Shown here: positions 1 through 6,516 of the stretch, one piece after another
Numbering within the stretch: the stretch's first letter is position 1
Layout of the letters: every line of letters begins with the position of its first letter
Assembly (NCBI GenBank): GCA_023415545.1
Contig: JAEZKJ010000113.1
Coordinates: forward strand, 1 to 13,535
Length of the DNA: 13,535 nucleotides
Direction: 5' to 3'
Source: Bacteroidota bacterium
GTDB taxonomy: Bacteria; Bacteroidota; Bacteroidia; Bacteroidales; Bacteroidaceae
Made by a program: the position numbers and the translations under genes
The notes under the pieces: generated by a model
The model's database searches: none
Seen by the model: only the letters and a program-made list of their open reading frames with translations
Told to the model about the DNA's origin: nothing

Positions 1-908
1 AGAGTGATGAACTTAGTTTCATCTTTTACTGTCTTAACAATGATTTTACCACCTTTAATTTTATCTGCATCAAAGCAGTGAAGTGGTTGACCATATGCAT
101 GAAGTATATAGTTTGTAATATCTACAATATTGTTTATTGGACGAACACCGATTAGTCTAAGTTTGTTTTGTAACCATTCAGGACTCTCCTTTACAGTAAC
201 ACCTTTAATAGAAACACCGGCATATCTTGGACAAGCCTCACTGTTCTCTACCTCTACCTCTATATCTAGATCGTGATTATCTACTTTAAAATCTTCAATT
301 GAAGGACGTTTTAAAGTTGCCTCATATCCATTCTGTACAAGATATGCATATAGATCACGAGCTACACCATAGTGTGAACAAGCATCAGCTCGGTTAGGAG
401 TAATATCAACTTCAAGAACGTATTCACTCTTAATATTATAGTAATCCTTTGCAGGTGTTCCAGGAACAGCATCAGCAGGTAATACTATAATACCTTCATG
501 GCTTGTACCAATACCAATCTCATCTTCGGCACAAATCATACCATTTGACTCAATCCCACGAAGTTTTGATTTCTTTATAGTAAAGCATTCATCACCGTCA
601 TATAGTTTTGTTCCTAATGTAGCAACAACAACTTTTTGACCTGCAGCCACATTACTTGCTCCGCAAACGATTTGAACAGGCTCTCCTGAACCAATATTTA
701 CAGTAGTAACATGCATATGGTCGCTATTAGGATGAGGTTCACATGTCAATACTTCACCTATTACAATACCTTCTAGACCACCTTTAATTGTCTGGACTTC
801 TTCAACGCCTCCTGTTTCAAGACCTATTGATGTCAATGCTTGAGCAACTTCATCAGGTGTTAGATTGAAATTGACGTATTCTTTAAGCCAATTATAAGAG
901 ATATTCAT
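1..908 (-). CDS. pheT: Phenylalanine--tRNA ligase beta subunit, N-terminal part (cut by window edge)
   Basis: Charges tRNA-Phe with phenylalanine in the cytoplasm, as the beta half of the alpha2-beta2 enzyme. I translated the minus strand from the ATG at 908-906. It gives 302 codons beginning MNISYNWLKEYV, with no stop before the left edge. The tRNA-binding OB-fold typical of long bacterial PheT follows (about residues 40-150, including the EPHPNSDHMHV and VVVATLG segments). Next is the EVDITPNRADACSHYGVARD signature near residues 166-185 and the start of the B3/B4 editing region (RPINNIVDITNYI, 256-268; HCFD, 277-280). Full-length family members are around 800 residues, so well over half the gene lies outside. 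It follows dnaB on the same strand after an 89-base gap that holds its own candidate promoter, so it need not depend on dnaB transcription. Identity is secure. Confidence 0.96.
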   Translation of the reverse strand, partial: MNISYNWLKEYVNFNLTPDEVAQALTSIGLETGGVEEVQTIKGGLEGIVIGEVLTCEPHPNSDHMHVTTVNIGSGEPVQIVCGASNVAAGQKVVVATLGTKLYDGDECFTIKKSKLRGIESNGMICAEDEIGIGTSHEGIIVLPADAVPGTPAKDYYNIKSEYVLEVDITPNRADACSHYGVARDLYAYLVQNGYEATLKRPSIEDFKVDNHDLDIEVEVENSEACPRYAGVSIKGVTVKESPEWLQNKLRLIGVRPINNIVDITNYILHAYGQPLHCFDADKIKGGKIIVKTVKDETKFIT

Positions 909-942
909 ATATGTTATATTTTATGTATTTTCTAAAGAGTTA

Positions 943-950
943 CAAAGTTA
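943..950 (-). promoter_or_regulatory. Candidate -7 promoter element for pheT
   Basis: The minus strand reads TAACTTTG, an exact match to the Bacteroidota -7 consensus TAnnTTTG. It lies 34 bases upstream of the pheT ATG, which would give a leader of about 30 bases. I see no clear TTG-type -33 element at the usual spacing. Exact matches occur by chance in AT-rich DNA, so confidence rests on position. Confidence 0.45.
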
Positions 951-997
951 ATAAGTTTTTTTGTTATAAAGTCGATAGATTGCATTTTTATCAAAGA

Positions 998-2560
998 TCA
1001 AAAAGGCACATTATCATTTGAAAGAGGTCCTGCAAACGGATTATCATTGCTCATAGGTTCAATTGGTGGAGGAGGTACACTGCTTCTTCCATTCATTTTT
1101 GAACGAATTACACCAGGCTCCTCACCAGGAAGAGGTACAATAATCTCATCATCAGGATTTTGGAATCTTGCATATTCAGAACGGAAACGTAATAAAACAT
1201 CACCAACAGCACCATTACGATGTTTTGCAATAATCACCTCGGCCATACCATGAAGGTCATTTCCCTTCTCATCCTGATAGATTTTATAATATTCAGGACG
1301 GTGAATAAAACATACCATATCGGCATCTTGCTCAATGGCTCCCGACTCACGTAGGTCACTAAGTTGGGGACGTTTACCATCTATACCTTCACGACTTTCT
1401 ACACCACGATTTAACTGTGAAAGTGCAATAATTGGAATATTCAACTCTTTTGCCAATCCTTTAAGAGATCGAGAGATTGTACTTACCTCTTCTTGTCGGC
1501 TACCAAATGACATACCACTTGCATTCATTAACTGAAGGTAGTCAATAATGATTATCTTCACTCCATGCTCACGCACAAGTCGACGAGCTTTAGTTCTTAA
1601 TTCGAACACAGAAAGCGAAGGAGTATCATCAACGTATAAAGGGGCATCATAAAGTTCTTTAATTTTATAGTCTAATTGTCCCCACTCGTATGGAGCTAGC
1701 TGACCACTTTTAATCTTTTCACCGGGAATTTCGCACACATTAACTATAAGACGGTTAACAAGCTGTACGTTACTCATTTCCAGAGAGAAAAGCGCTACAG
1801 GTACTTTATCATTTACAGCAATATTTTTAGCCATAGAAAGTACGAAAGCGGTTTTACCCATTGCAGGACGAGCAGCAATAATGACAAGGTCAGAGTTTTG
1901 CCAACCTGATGTCATCTTATCAAGACCGGTAAAACCACTCTGCAGACCACTCAATCCATCGGATCTAGCAGCTGCTTTTTGTAGCATCTCATAAGCTTCT
2001 TGAATAACAGGATTAATTTGAGTATAATCCTTTTTCATGTTCTGCTGCGAGATTTCAAAAAGTTTTCCCTCTGCCTCTTGCATCAAATCATCAACATCCT
2101 GTGTCTCATCGAAATCTTTTGTTTGAATACCACTAGAGAAAGAGATAAGTTCTCTGGCTAAATATTTTTGAGCAATAATTCGTGCATGATACTCAACGTG
2201 AGCTGAGGATGCAACCTTACCACTTAATTGAGTTATATAAAAAGCACCACCGGCCTGTTCCAAGTCACCTGTACTCCTTAACTGTTCGGCAACAGTAAGG
2301 ATATCTATAGGCTTTTGTTGTAAAGCTAGAGTTGTGATGGCTTGATAAATGAGTTGATGACTATGTTCATAAAAAGATTCAGGACGTAATATTTCACTAA
2401 CTTGTGAATAAGCATCCCTTTCTATCATCAATGCTCCTAAAACAGCTTCTTCAAGTTCAGGTGCCTGGGGTTGCAAATGCCCATACTCATCTACAGGCTT
2501 GGTTTTTGTAGCCTTAGAGGTACGAATTGGTTTTCTCTGTTCTGCCATCTTTATTTTCAT
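998..2560 (-). CDS. dnaB: Replicative DNA helicase DnaB
   Basis: Hexameric ATP-driven helicase that unwinds DNA at the replication fork. The 520-residue product has the N-terminal DnaB domain (about residues 32-135, starting PQAPELEEAVLGALM). A linker follows, then the RecA-like C-terminal domain: Walker A ARPAMGKT at 230-237, FSLEMS at 258-263, Walker B IIIID ending at D340, SQLNRGVE at 381-388, DLRESGAIEQDAD at 402-414, and KHRNG at 446-450 with the likely arginine finger R448. The last 25 residues are Pro/Asn rich with a repeated SNDN-PF pattern. Two starts are possible: ATG at 2560 (MKIKM...) or the in-frame ATG at 2548 (MAEQRK...). The candidate promoter is so close to 2560 that the inner start deserves attention. 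It is divergent from ispE. No intein or frameshift is seen. Confidence 0.97.
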   Translation of the reverse strand: MKIKMAEQRKPIRTSKATKTKPVDEYGHLQPQAPELEEAVLGALMIERDAYSQVSEILRPESFYEHSHQLIYQAITTLALQQKPIDILTVAEQLRSTGDLEQAGGAFYITQLSGKVASSAHVEYHARIIAQKYLARELISFSSGIQTKDFDETQDVDDLMQEAEGKLFEISQQNMKKDYTQINPVIQEAYEMLQKAAARSDGLSGLQSGFTGLDKMTSGWQNSDLVIIAARPAMGKTAFVLSMAKNIAVNDKVPVALFSLEMSNVQLVNRLIVNVCEIPGEKIKSGQLAPYEWGQLDYKIKELYDAPLYVDDTPSLSVFELRTKARRLVREHGVKIIIIDYLQLMNASGMSFGSRQEEVSTISRSLKGLAKELNIPIIALSQLNRGVESREGIDGKRPQLSDLRESGAIEQDADMVCFIHRPEYYKIYQDEKGNDLHGMAEVIIAKHRNGAVGDVLLRFRSEYARFQNPDDEIIVPLPGEEPGVIRSKMNGRSSVPPPPIEPMSNDNPFAGPLSNDNVPF

Positions 2561-2571
2561 TTATTACATTA

Positions 2572-2579
2572 CAAAGATA
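2572..2579 (-). promoter_or_regulatory. Candidate -7 promoter element for dnaB
   Basis: The minus strand reads TATCTTTG, an exact match to TAnnTTTG. It ends 11 bases before the outer dnaB ATG (2560). Transcription would start roughly at 2564-2567, leaving a leader of only a few bases, or about 17 bases if the inner ATG at 2548 is used. No convincing -33 TTG is seen. Confidence 0.5.
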
Positions 2580-2701
2580 TGTTTTTTTACCTTCTTCTTT
2601 GTAAAGTATATAGGAAAATAGAGATATTATCAATATTTTTAGAAAAGGTTAATCGAACAAATTAATCATATTTGAGTTCTATGTATATAAAATCTTTAAT
2701 A

Positions 2702-2709
2702 TATATTTG
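2702..2709 (+). promoter_or_regulatory. Candidate -7 promoter element for ispE
   Basis: TATATTTG matches TAnnTTTG exactly and lies 34 bases before the ispE ATG at 2744, predicting a leader of about 28 bases. A near-match (CATATTTG) lies at 2667-2674. The 183-base dnaB/ispE gap is otherwise very AT rich, and I see no operator in it. Confidence 0.45.
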
Positions 2710-2743
2710 AACTATAATAACATTAATTTTTAAATAATTTACG

Positions 2744-3571
2744 ATGATAACATTTCCAAATGCAAAAATTAACATAGGTCTTAATGTAGTTGAAAAGCGC
2801 GATGATGGATACCATAATTTAGAGACCATTTTTTATCCTATAAATTTGCAAGATGCACTTGAAGTAACTTTAGCTAACAATAGTAAAAAACCTTACATTT
2901 TTTCAAATACAGGCAATATCATTGATGGAAATATAGAGGATAATCTAATTATAAAAGCTTATAATCTTGTTAAAGAGAAACATCCATTAATACCATCATT
3001 AAAAATAAATATATTTAAACATATACCTTCAGGCGCAGGACTTGGAGGAGGTTCAAGTGATGCAGCTTTTATGATTAAGCTGTTAAATAAAAAACTATCT
3101 CTGAACATAAGCGATAGCGAAATGGAAGAGTATGCATCAAAGCTTGGTGCTGATTGTGCCTTTTTTATAAAGAATAAACCGGTTTATGCTACCGGAATAG
3201 GTAACATATTTGAAGAGATAGATTTTAGTTTAAAAGGATACAACCTTATTCTTGTAAAACCTGAAATAGGCGTTTCGACAAAAGAAGCCTTTACGAATAT
3301 AAAACCAAGAAAGAGAGATATAACAGTTAAAGAGCTAATAAAACAACCGATAGAAAAATGGAAAGATTTGATAGAAAACGATTTTGAAAAATCTGTTTTT
3401 GTTTATCATCCTGAAATATCAGCTATCAAAGATAAACTTTATGATATGGGAGCGTTATATGCTTCAATGACAGGATCGGGTTCGGCTGTTTATGGTATCT
3501 TCAATAAACAATTTGATCATATTGAAGAGATCTTTTGTGACTGCTTCTGTCGTCAAAGAGAGCTTGAATAA
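2744..3571 (+). CDS. ispE: 4-diphosphocytidyl-2-C-methyl-D-erythritol kinase
   Basis: Cytoplasmic GHMP-family kinase of the non-mevalonate (MEP) isoprenoid pathway. It phosphorylates the 2-hydroxyl of 4-diphosphocytidyl-2-C-methyl-D-erythritol using ATP. The 275 residues match the usual length. Motifs seen: FPNAKINIGLNV at the start with K8 as the expected catalytic lysine, DGYHNLETIF at 21-30, the glycine-rich ATP loop PSGAGLGGGSSDAA at 95-108, LGADCAFF at 134-141 with D137 as the expected catalytic aspartate, and the C-terminal motif SMTGSGSAVYGIF at 241-253. The C-terminus is Cys-rich (FCDCFC), an unremarkable oddity. It is divergent from dnaB, and the next gene starts 80 bases downstream with its own candidate promoter, so it is probably monocistronic or loosely coupled. 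No terminator with a T-tract was found after it. Confidence 0.95.
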   Translation: MITFPNAKINIGLNVVEKRDDGYHNLETIFYPINLQDALEVTLANNSKKPYIFSNTGNIIDGNIEDNLIIKAYNLVKEKHPLIPSLKINIFKHIPSGAGLGGGSSDAAFMIKLLNKKLSLNISDSEMEEYASKLGADCAFFIKNKPVYATGIGNIFEEIDFSLKGYNLILVKPEIGVSTKEAFTNIKPRKRDITVKELIKQPIEKWKDLIENDFEKSVFVYHPEISAIKDKLYDMGALYASMTGSGSAVYGIFNKQFDHIEEIFCDCFCRQRELE

Positions 3572-3636
3572 AAATAAATCTTTAATTAATAATAGTTAAT
3601 TGTGTGCTGAAAATATTAAAATCAATGAACTAATTA

Positions 3637-3644
3637 TACTTTTG
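3637..3644 (+). promoter_or_regulatory. Candidate -7 promoter element immediately before the 3652 gene
   Basis: TACTTTTG followed by CA is an excellent match to the Bacteroidota -7 element. It ends only 7 bases before the ATG at 3652. The predicted start site falls at about 3649-3652, so the transcript would have almost no 5' leader. The same transcript could also serve the DUF47 gene downstream, because no exact -7 match exists in 4087-4299. Confidence 0.5.
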
Positions 3645-3651
3645 CACTGAA

Positions 3652-4086
3652 ATGGGAAAACTAGTCTTATACTTTCTATTCAGTGCAACTCTTTTTTTAG
3701 GAATACTCTTTATTCAAAAAGATAATATTCTACCACAACCTACAGAAGTGGTAGAGCCAGAGCTATCCGATCAATGTAACTTTATAGGAAATTCGTTATC
3801 AAATTTCTCCACAGACAAATTACACACATGTTCTAATAATTATTTAGACTATAACAAAGAATCTATTCAAGACAATAGTATTTTATTAATAGGACAAAGT
3901 ATTCGTTCAAATTCTGCCCCCACAAAAATTTATAAAATCAGTTTTAGTTATAGAGTTATTAAACTAATAAGCTCCTTTTCTTCAATTTGCGAACAAAGAG
4001 AGTGTGTAAAATCCATTATTTACAATAATATATCAAAATATACCTCTGGGTATTATTTATTCTCGTTATCTAAAATTATTATTTAG
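3652..4086 (+). CDS. Unrecognised small protein with N-terminal membrane segment
   Basis: I do not recognise this 144-residue product. It opens with one hydrophobic stretch (about residues 4-21, after a single Lys at position 3), fitting a signal anchor or uncleaved signal peptide. No lipobox Cys follows, so it is probably not a lipoprotein. The rest is polar and Ser/Asn/Ile rich, with four cysteines at 42, 60, 113 and 118 that could form two disulfides if exported. ATG 3652 is the only methionine in the frame, so the start is fixed unless a non-ATG codon is used. A strong -7 promoter match sits directly upstream, giving a nearly leaderless message. It lies between ispE and the DUF47 gene on the same strand. 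Its 3' end abuts a structured RNA region at 4089. Base composition is as AT rich as its neighbours. It may be a real lineage-specific gene, or part of the transcribed leader of DUF47. Confidence 0.6.
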   Translation: MGKLVLYFLFSATLFLGILFIQKDNILPQPTEVVEPELSDQCNFIGNSLSNFSTDKLHTCSNNYLDYNKESIQDNSILLIGQSIRSNSAPTKIYKISFSYRVIKLISSFSSICEQRECVKSIIYNNISKYTSGYYLFSLSKIII

Positions 4087-4089
4087 ATA
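4067..4089 (+). repeat. Short perfect inverted repeat at the end of the 3652 gene
   Basis: TATCTAAA (4067-4074) and TTTAGATA (4082-4089) form an 8-bp stem with a 7-base loop spanning the stop codon (TAG, 4084-4086). There is no T-tract after it, so it is not a standard intrinsic terminator. Its last base is also the first base of the long helix of the downstream leader RNA. Confidence 0.4.
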
Positions 4090-4266
4090 GAGCACTTTTT
4101 TGACGTTGCGAAACGGTATGTAGGATGTAAAAGAGGACTATATACTGATGTGAAATCAGGAAAGATATGTCTATATCCTTTTTCATCAACAAGAAAAGGT
4201 GCTCTTTAGTTTGTTCTCAATTTAATATGTGTGTTTAATTTAGTTTATGAGCACCTTTTCTTTTTT
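4089..4266 (+). promoter_or_regulatory. Structured leader RNA with competing anti-terminator and terminator (candidate orphan riboswitch/attenuator)
   Basis: Three related segments are visible. Segment 1 (4089-4101) pairs with segment 2 (4193-4205) in a 13-bp helix with two G-U pairs. Segment 2 (4191-4204) also pairs perfectly over 14 bp with segment 3 (4249-4262), which runs into a T-tract (to 4266), so the second pairing looks like a terminator. The two folds exclude each other. Inside the first helix lie two arms. One is CGTT-GCGA-AACG (4104-4115, a GNRA tetraloop). The other is a longer arm closed by GATG/CATC (4124-4127 with 4184-4187), with CTGAT/ATCAG at its tip (4145-4149 with 4155-4159). 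Together they make a three-way junction. The DUF47 start codon is 33 bases after the T-tract. I know no riboswitch class with this sequence. It could instead be an independent small RNA. Confidence 0.5.
4191..4266 (+). terminator. Candidate conditional intrinsic terminator before the DUF47 gene
   Basis: A perfect 14-bp stem (4191-4204 with 4249-4262) is followed by a run of T (4261-4266, partly inside the stem). The loop is long, 44 bases, which is unusual for a constitutive terminator and fits a regulated one. The left arm of this stem is also used by the upstream helix at 4089-4101. Confidence 0.5.
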
Positions 4267-4299
4267 ATATTGTTAATAATATAATATAATTAGAATGAT

Positions 4300-4947
4300 A
4301 TGAATAATTCATTACTAAGCCGTTTTGCCCCCAAAGAGCCAAAATTTTTCTCTTTATTGATTCAATTGGCCGAAGTTGCTATTGTTGCATCCGATCTACT
4401 TATAGAATGCTTAAAAAACAATAGTGAAGAAGAAAGAATAGAACTTTACAAAAAGATTAAAGAACAAGAACATATAGGAGATAATATAAACAGGACTATT
4501 TTTTTAGAGCTAAGCAGATCCTTTTTGACTCCTTTTGATAGAGAAGATATAAATCATTTGAGTTCTACTTTAGATGGGGTTATTGATGGAATTAATAGTT
4601 CGGCAAAAAAAATTGCTATTTACAATCCAAAACCAATTTGTCAAAAAGGTATAGAGTTAGGTGAACTCATACGAAAAGATGCATTATGCATTAAAAGAGC
4701 TATGGTTGATTTACAGGAAATAAGAAAGAACTCGGAAAATCTAATAGACTATTATAATGAATTGCATGATATAGAGAACTTAGCCGACGATGTATACGAA
4801 AGTTTTATTACCAATCTTTTTAAAACAGAGAGTGATAGTATAGAACTTATTAAAATAAAAGGGATAATGAATGAACTTGAAAATACCACTGATATGGCCG
4901 AACAAGTTGGAAAATCCATAAAAACAATACTAATAAAATATTCCTGA
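4300..4947 (+). CDS. DUF47 family protein (PhoU-like, putative phosphate transport regulator)
   Basis: The 215-residue product is almost entirely helical and acidic/basic. It has the recurring pattern of DUF47/PhoU-like proteins: FFSLLIQLAEVAIVASDLL near residues 16-34, KIKEQEHIGDNINRTIF near 51-67, and DREDINHLSSTLDGVIDGI near 79-97. A second half is related in design to the first (ELHDIENLADDVYESF near 153-168; IMNELENTTDMAEQVGKSI near 188-206). The paired E-x2-D-type residues resemble the metal-binding positions of PhoU proteins. In many genomes DUF47 genes sit directly before a PiT-type inorganic phosphate transporter and are thought to modulate it. Here no transporter follows; galE converges instead. 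Family assignment is confident, and the phosphate role is inferred from the family. The leader holds a possible terminator switch. Confidence 0.88.
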   Translation: MNNSLLSRFAPKEPKFFSLLIQLAEVAIVASDLLIECLKNNSEEERIELYKKIKEQEHIGDNINRTIFLELSRSFLTPFDREDINHLSSTLDGVIDGINSSAKKIAIYNPKPICQKGIELGELIRKDALCIKRAMVDLQEIRKNSENLIDYYNELHDIENLADDVYESFITNLFKTESDSIELIKIKGIMNELENTTDMAEQVGKSIKTILIKYS

Positions 4948-4950
4948 TAT

Positions 4951-4988
4951 AAAAAAGACAGTCCCCCGACTCACGTCGAAGAACTGCC
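4951..4988 (-). terminator. Strong intrinsic terminator on the minus strand downstream of galE
   Basis: Read on the minus strand, 4988 to 4957 forms a 14-bp stem with no bulge (several G-U pairs), closed by a GUGA tetraloop, and followed by six U (4956-4951). On the plus strand the G-U pairs become A-C mismatches and no T-tract follows. The signal therefore belongs to minus-strand transcription, either galE or a small RNA in 4989-5142. Confidence 0.85.
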
Positions 4989-5142
4989 ACAACACAAACA
5001 CAAAATAAAACACGACAAAACTACTATGCAATTTTTAACCTGCTATAAGTCTGAGAAACTTAAATTCTACTTCCAGGTATTCACATATCCAAAAGAGTTT
5101 TCAGGTTATTGCATATATATAACGCTCTATGAGCCTCAATTG
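4951..5142 (-). ncRNA. Candidate structured small RNA or galE 3'-UTR RNA
   Basis: About 190 bases after the galE stop carry dense pairing potential on the minus strand. From 5' to 3' on that strand I see a GCTC/GAGC mini-hairpin (5134-5124). Next is a long helix of two perfect 6-bp blocks, 5113-5108 with 5032-5027 and 5107-5102 with 5042-5037, separated on one side by a 4-base bulge. Inside it are a hairpin with a GUGA loop (5090-5076) and a 6-bp hairpin (5062-5046). The intrinsic terminator at 4988-4951 ends it. The 5' end is undetermined, as no exact TAnnTTTG lies between the galE stop and 5142, so it may be processed from the galE transcript. I cannot assign it to a known RNA family. No open reading frame of note lies here. 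Confidence 0.5.
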
Positions 5143-5172
5143 TTTTAAAATAAGTATTAAATAATGTTAATA

Positions 5173-6210
5173 CTACTGTATTCCTTTTTCTCTTAGTTTT
5201 AATTGCCAATTCCAAGCCGATTTTAAGGTATCTTCTATGCTTGCTTCAGCCTTCCATCCAAGAACATTATTTGCTTTTTCTGGATTAGCCCAAACTTTCT
5301 CAATATCTCCCTCACGACGTGAAGCAATTTTATAGTTAAGCTTAACACCGGTAGAAGTTTCAAAAGCTTTAATAAGTTCAAGAACTGACAAACCTCTACC
5401 TGTACCAATATTAAATATTTCAACCTTTTCCTCCTGCTTTTTGTTCAACAATCTATCCATTGCAATAACATGAGCTTTAGCAAGATCAACTACATTTATA
5501 TAATCACGAATACATGAACCATCAGGAGTATTATAATCATCTCCAAAAACACTTAATTGTTCACGTATTCCTATAGCAGTCTGAGTTAAGAATGGAACCA
5601 AATTTTGTGGTACACCATTAGGCAATTCACCAAGATGAGCAGTAGGATGAGCACCAATAGGATTGAAATATCTTAAAATAATAGCACTTATAGGTGAACC
5701 TGATGCAATAGTATCGTGTATAATCTCTTCATTTATCTGTTTAGTGTTACCATAAGGAGATTCAGCCTTTTTAATTGGTGCTGCTTCAGTAACTGGAAGA
5801 ACGTCAGGTTGACCATAAACAGTACATGAAGATGAGAAAATTATGCCATCTACCGAGTATTTAGGCATCAATTCCAATAAATTGATAAGTGATAACAAAT
5901 TATTACGATAGTATAACAAAGGTTTTTGAACTGATTCACCCACAGCTTTACTAGCAGCAAAATGAATAATACCTTTAATGTTATCATACTTTTTAAAGAT
6001 ATTTTCCAAAGCAGCATAATCTAAACAATCTACTTTTTCAAATGCAGGACGAATATTGGTAACTTTTTCAATACTTTCAACCACATCTTCACGTGAGTTG
6101 GAAAGATTATCAATTATCACTACATCATATCCACTGTTTTGGAGTTCCACAACTGTATGCGACCCGATATATCCGGTTCCACCAGTAACTAAAATTCGTT
6201 GTTTCATCAT
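5173..6210 (-). CDS. galE: UDP-glucose 4-epimerase
   Basis: NAD-dependent extended SDR enzyme that interconverts UDP-glucose and UDP-galactose, serving the Leloir pathway and polysaccharide precursor supply. The 345 residues fit the family. Seen: the Rossmann dinucleotide motif GGTGYIGSH at 10-18, IIDNLSNS at 32-39, HFAASKAVGESV at 83-94, SSSCTVYG at 126-133 with S128 as the expected catalytic serine, and Y153-x3-K157 (YGNTK). S128 and Y153 are 25 residues apart, as in E. coli GalE (S124, Y149). RYFNPIGAHP and the later RDYINVVDLA segment are also typical. The start is one of two adjacent ATGs (6210 or 6207). Substrate range towards N-acetylated sugars cannot be judged by eye. It stands alone between a repeat-rich upstream gap and the downstream RNA/terminator, convergent with DUF47. 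Confidence 0.95.
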   Translation of the reverse strand: MMKQRILVTGGTGYIGSHTVVELQNSGYDVVIIDNLSNSREDVVESIEKVTNIRPAFEKVDCLDYAALENIFKKYDNIKGIIHFAASKAVGESVQKPLLYYRNNLLSLINLLELMPKYSVDGIIFSSSCTVYGQPDVLPVTEAAPIKKAESPYGNTKQINEEIIHDTIASGSPISAIILRYFNPIGAHPTAHLGELPNGVPQNLVPFLTQTAIGIREQLSVFGDDYNTPDGSCIRDYINVVDLAKAHVIAMDRLLNKKQEEKVEIFNIGTGRGLSVLELIKAFETSTGVKLNYKIASRREGDIEKVWANPEKANNVLGWKAEASIEDTLKSAWNWQLKLREKGIQ

Positions 6211-6273
6211 TAATATCGTTTTAAAAAGTTAAGTTTTCTACTTATCAAAAAGTATTTTTATAAAATTGAAATA

Positions 6274-6281
6274 CAAATTTA
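6274..6281 (-). promoter_or_regulatory. Possible -7 promoter element for galE
   Basis: The minus strand reads TAAATTTG, matching TAnnTTTG, 63 bases before the outer galE ATG. A looser match with a three-base spacer (TACTTTTTG) lies nearer the gene, around 6247-6255. The sequence alone does not decide which is used. Confidence 0.3.
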
Positions 6282-6470
6282 AAGATATTTTTCAAAATTG
6301 TATGACAGATTTATCTAATTAATAATCAGTATAGAGTTTAAAATCACATGTGTTAAAGACTAAAATCATAATAATTCATATATTGAGATTTATATTTTAA
6401 ATAAAATAATTGAGATACTTTTTCGAGTAAAATTGGTTAGGATTAAAGAAACAACTTTAAACTCTTTCCA

Positions 6471-6490
6471 ATACACATCAGTACACATCA
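6471..6490. repeat. Tandem 10-bp repeat (two copies)
   Basis: RTACACATCA occurs twice head to tail (6471-6480 and 6481-6490), differing only in the first base. It lies just before the 21-bp repeat cluster. The function is unknown. Confidence 0.6.
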
Positions 6491-6516
6491 AATATTTTTC
6501 AAATTAAAGCTTGGTT

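Noticed and set aside
1047..1535. Plus-strand open frames inside dnaB (1047-1253, 1335-1535)
   Set aside because: They lie fully opposite well-conserved dnaB codons and encode no recognisable domain.
4089..4207. A known riboswitch (TPP, cobalamin, SAM, purine, c-di-GMP, glycine)
   Set aside because: None of the core conserved strings of these classes is present in the junction.
4951..5142. 6S RNA, tmRNA or SRP RNA as the identity of the structured RNA after galE
   Set aside because: The length would suit 6S RNA, but the 5' and 3' ends do not pair into a closing stem. No tmRNA tag frame or SRP signature loop is visible either.
5235..5423. A second minus-strand frame overlapping galE
   Set aside because: It is an out-of-frame shadow of the galE C-terminal coding sequence, with no start signal of its own.
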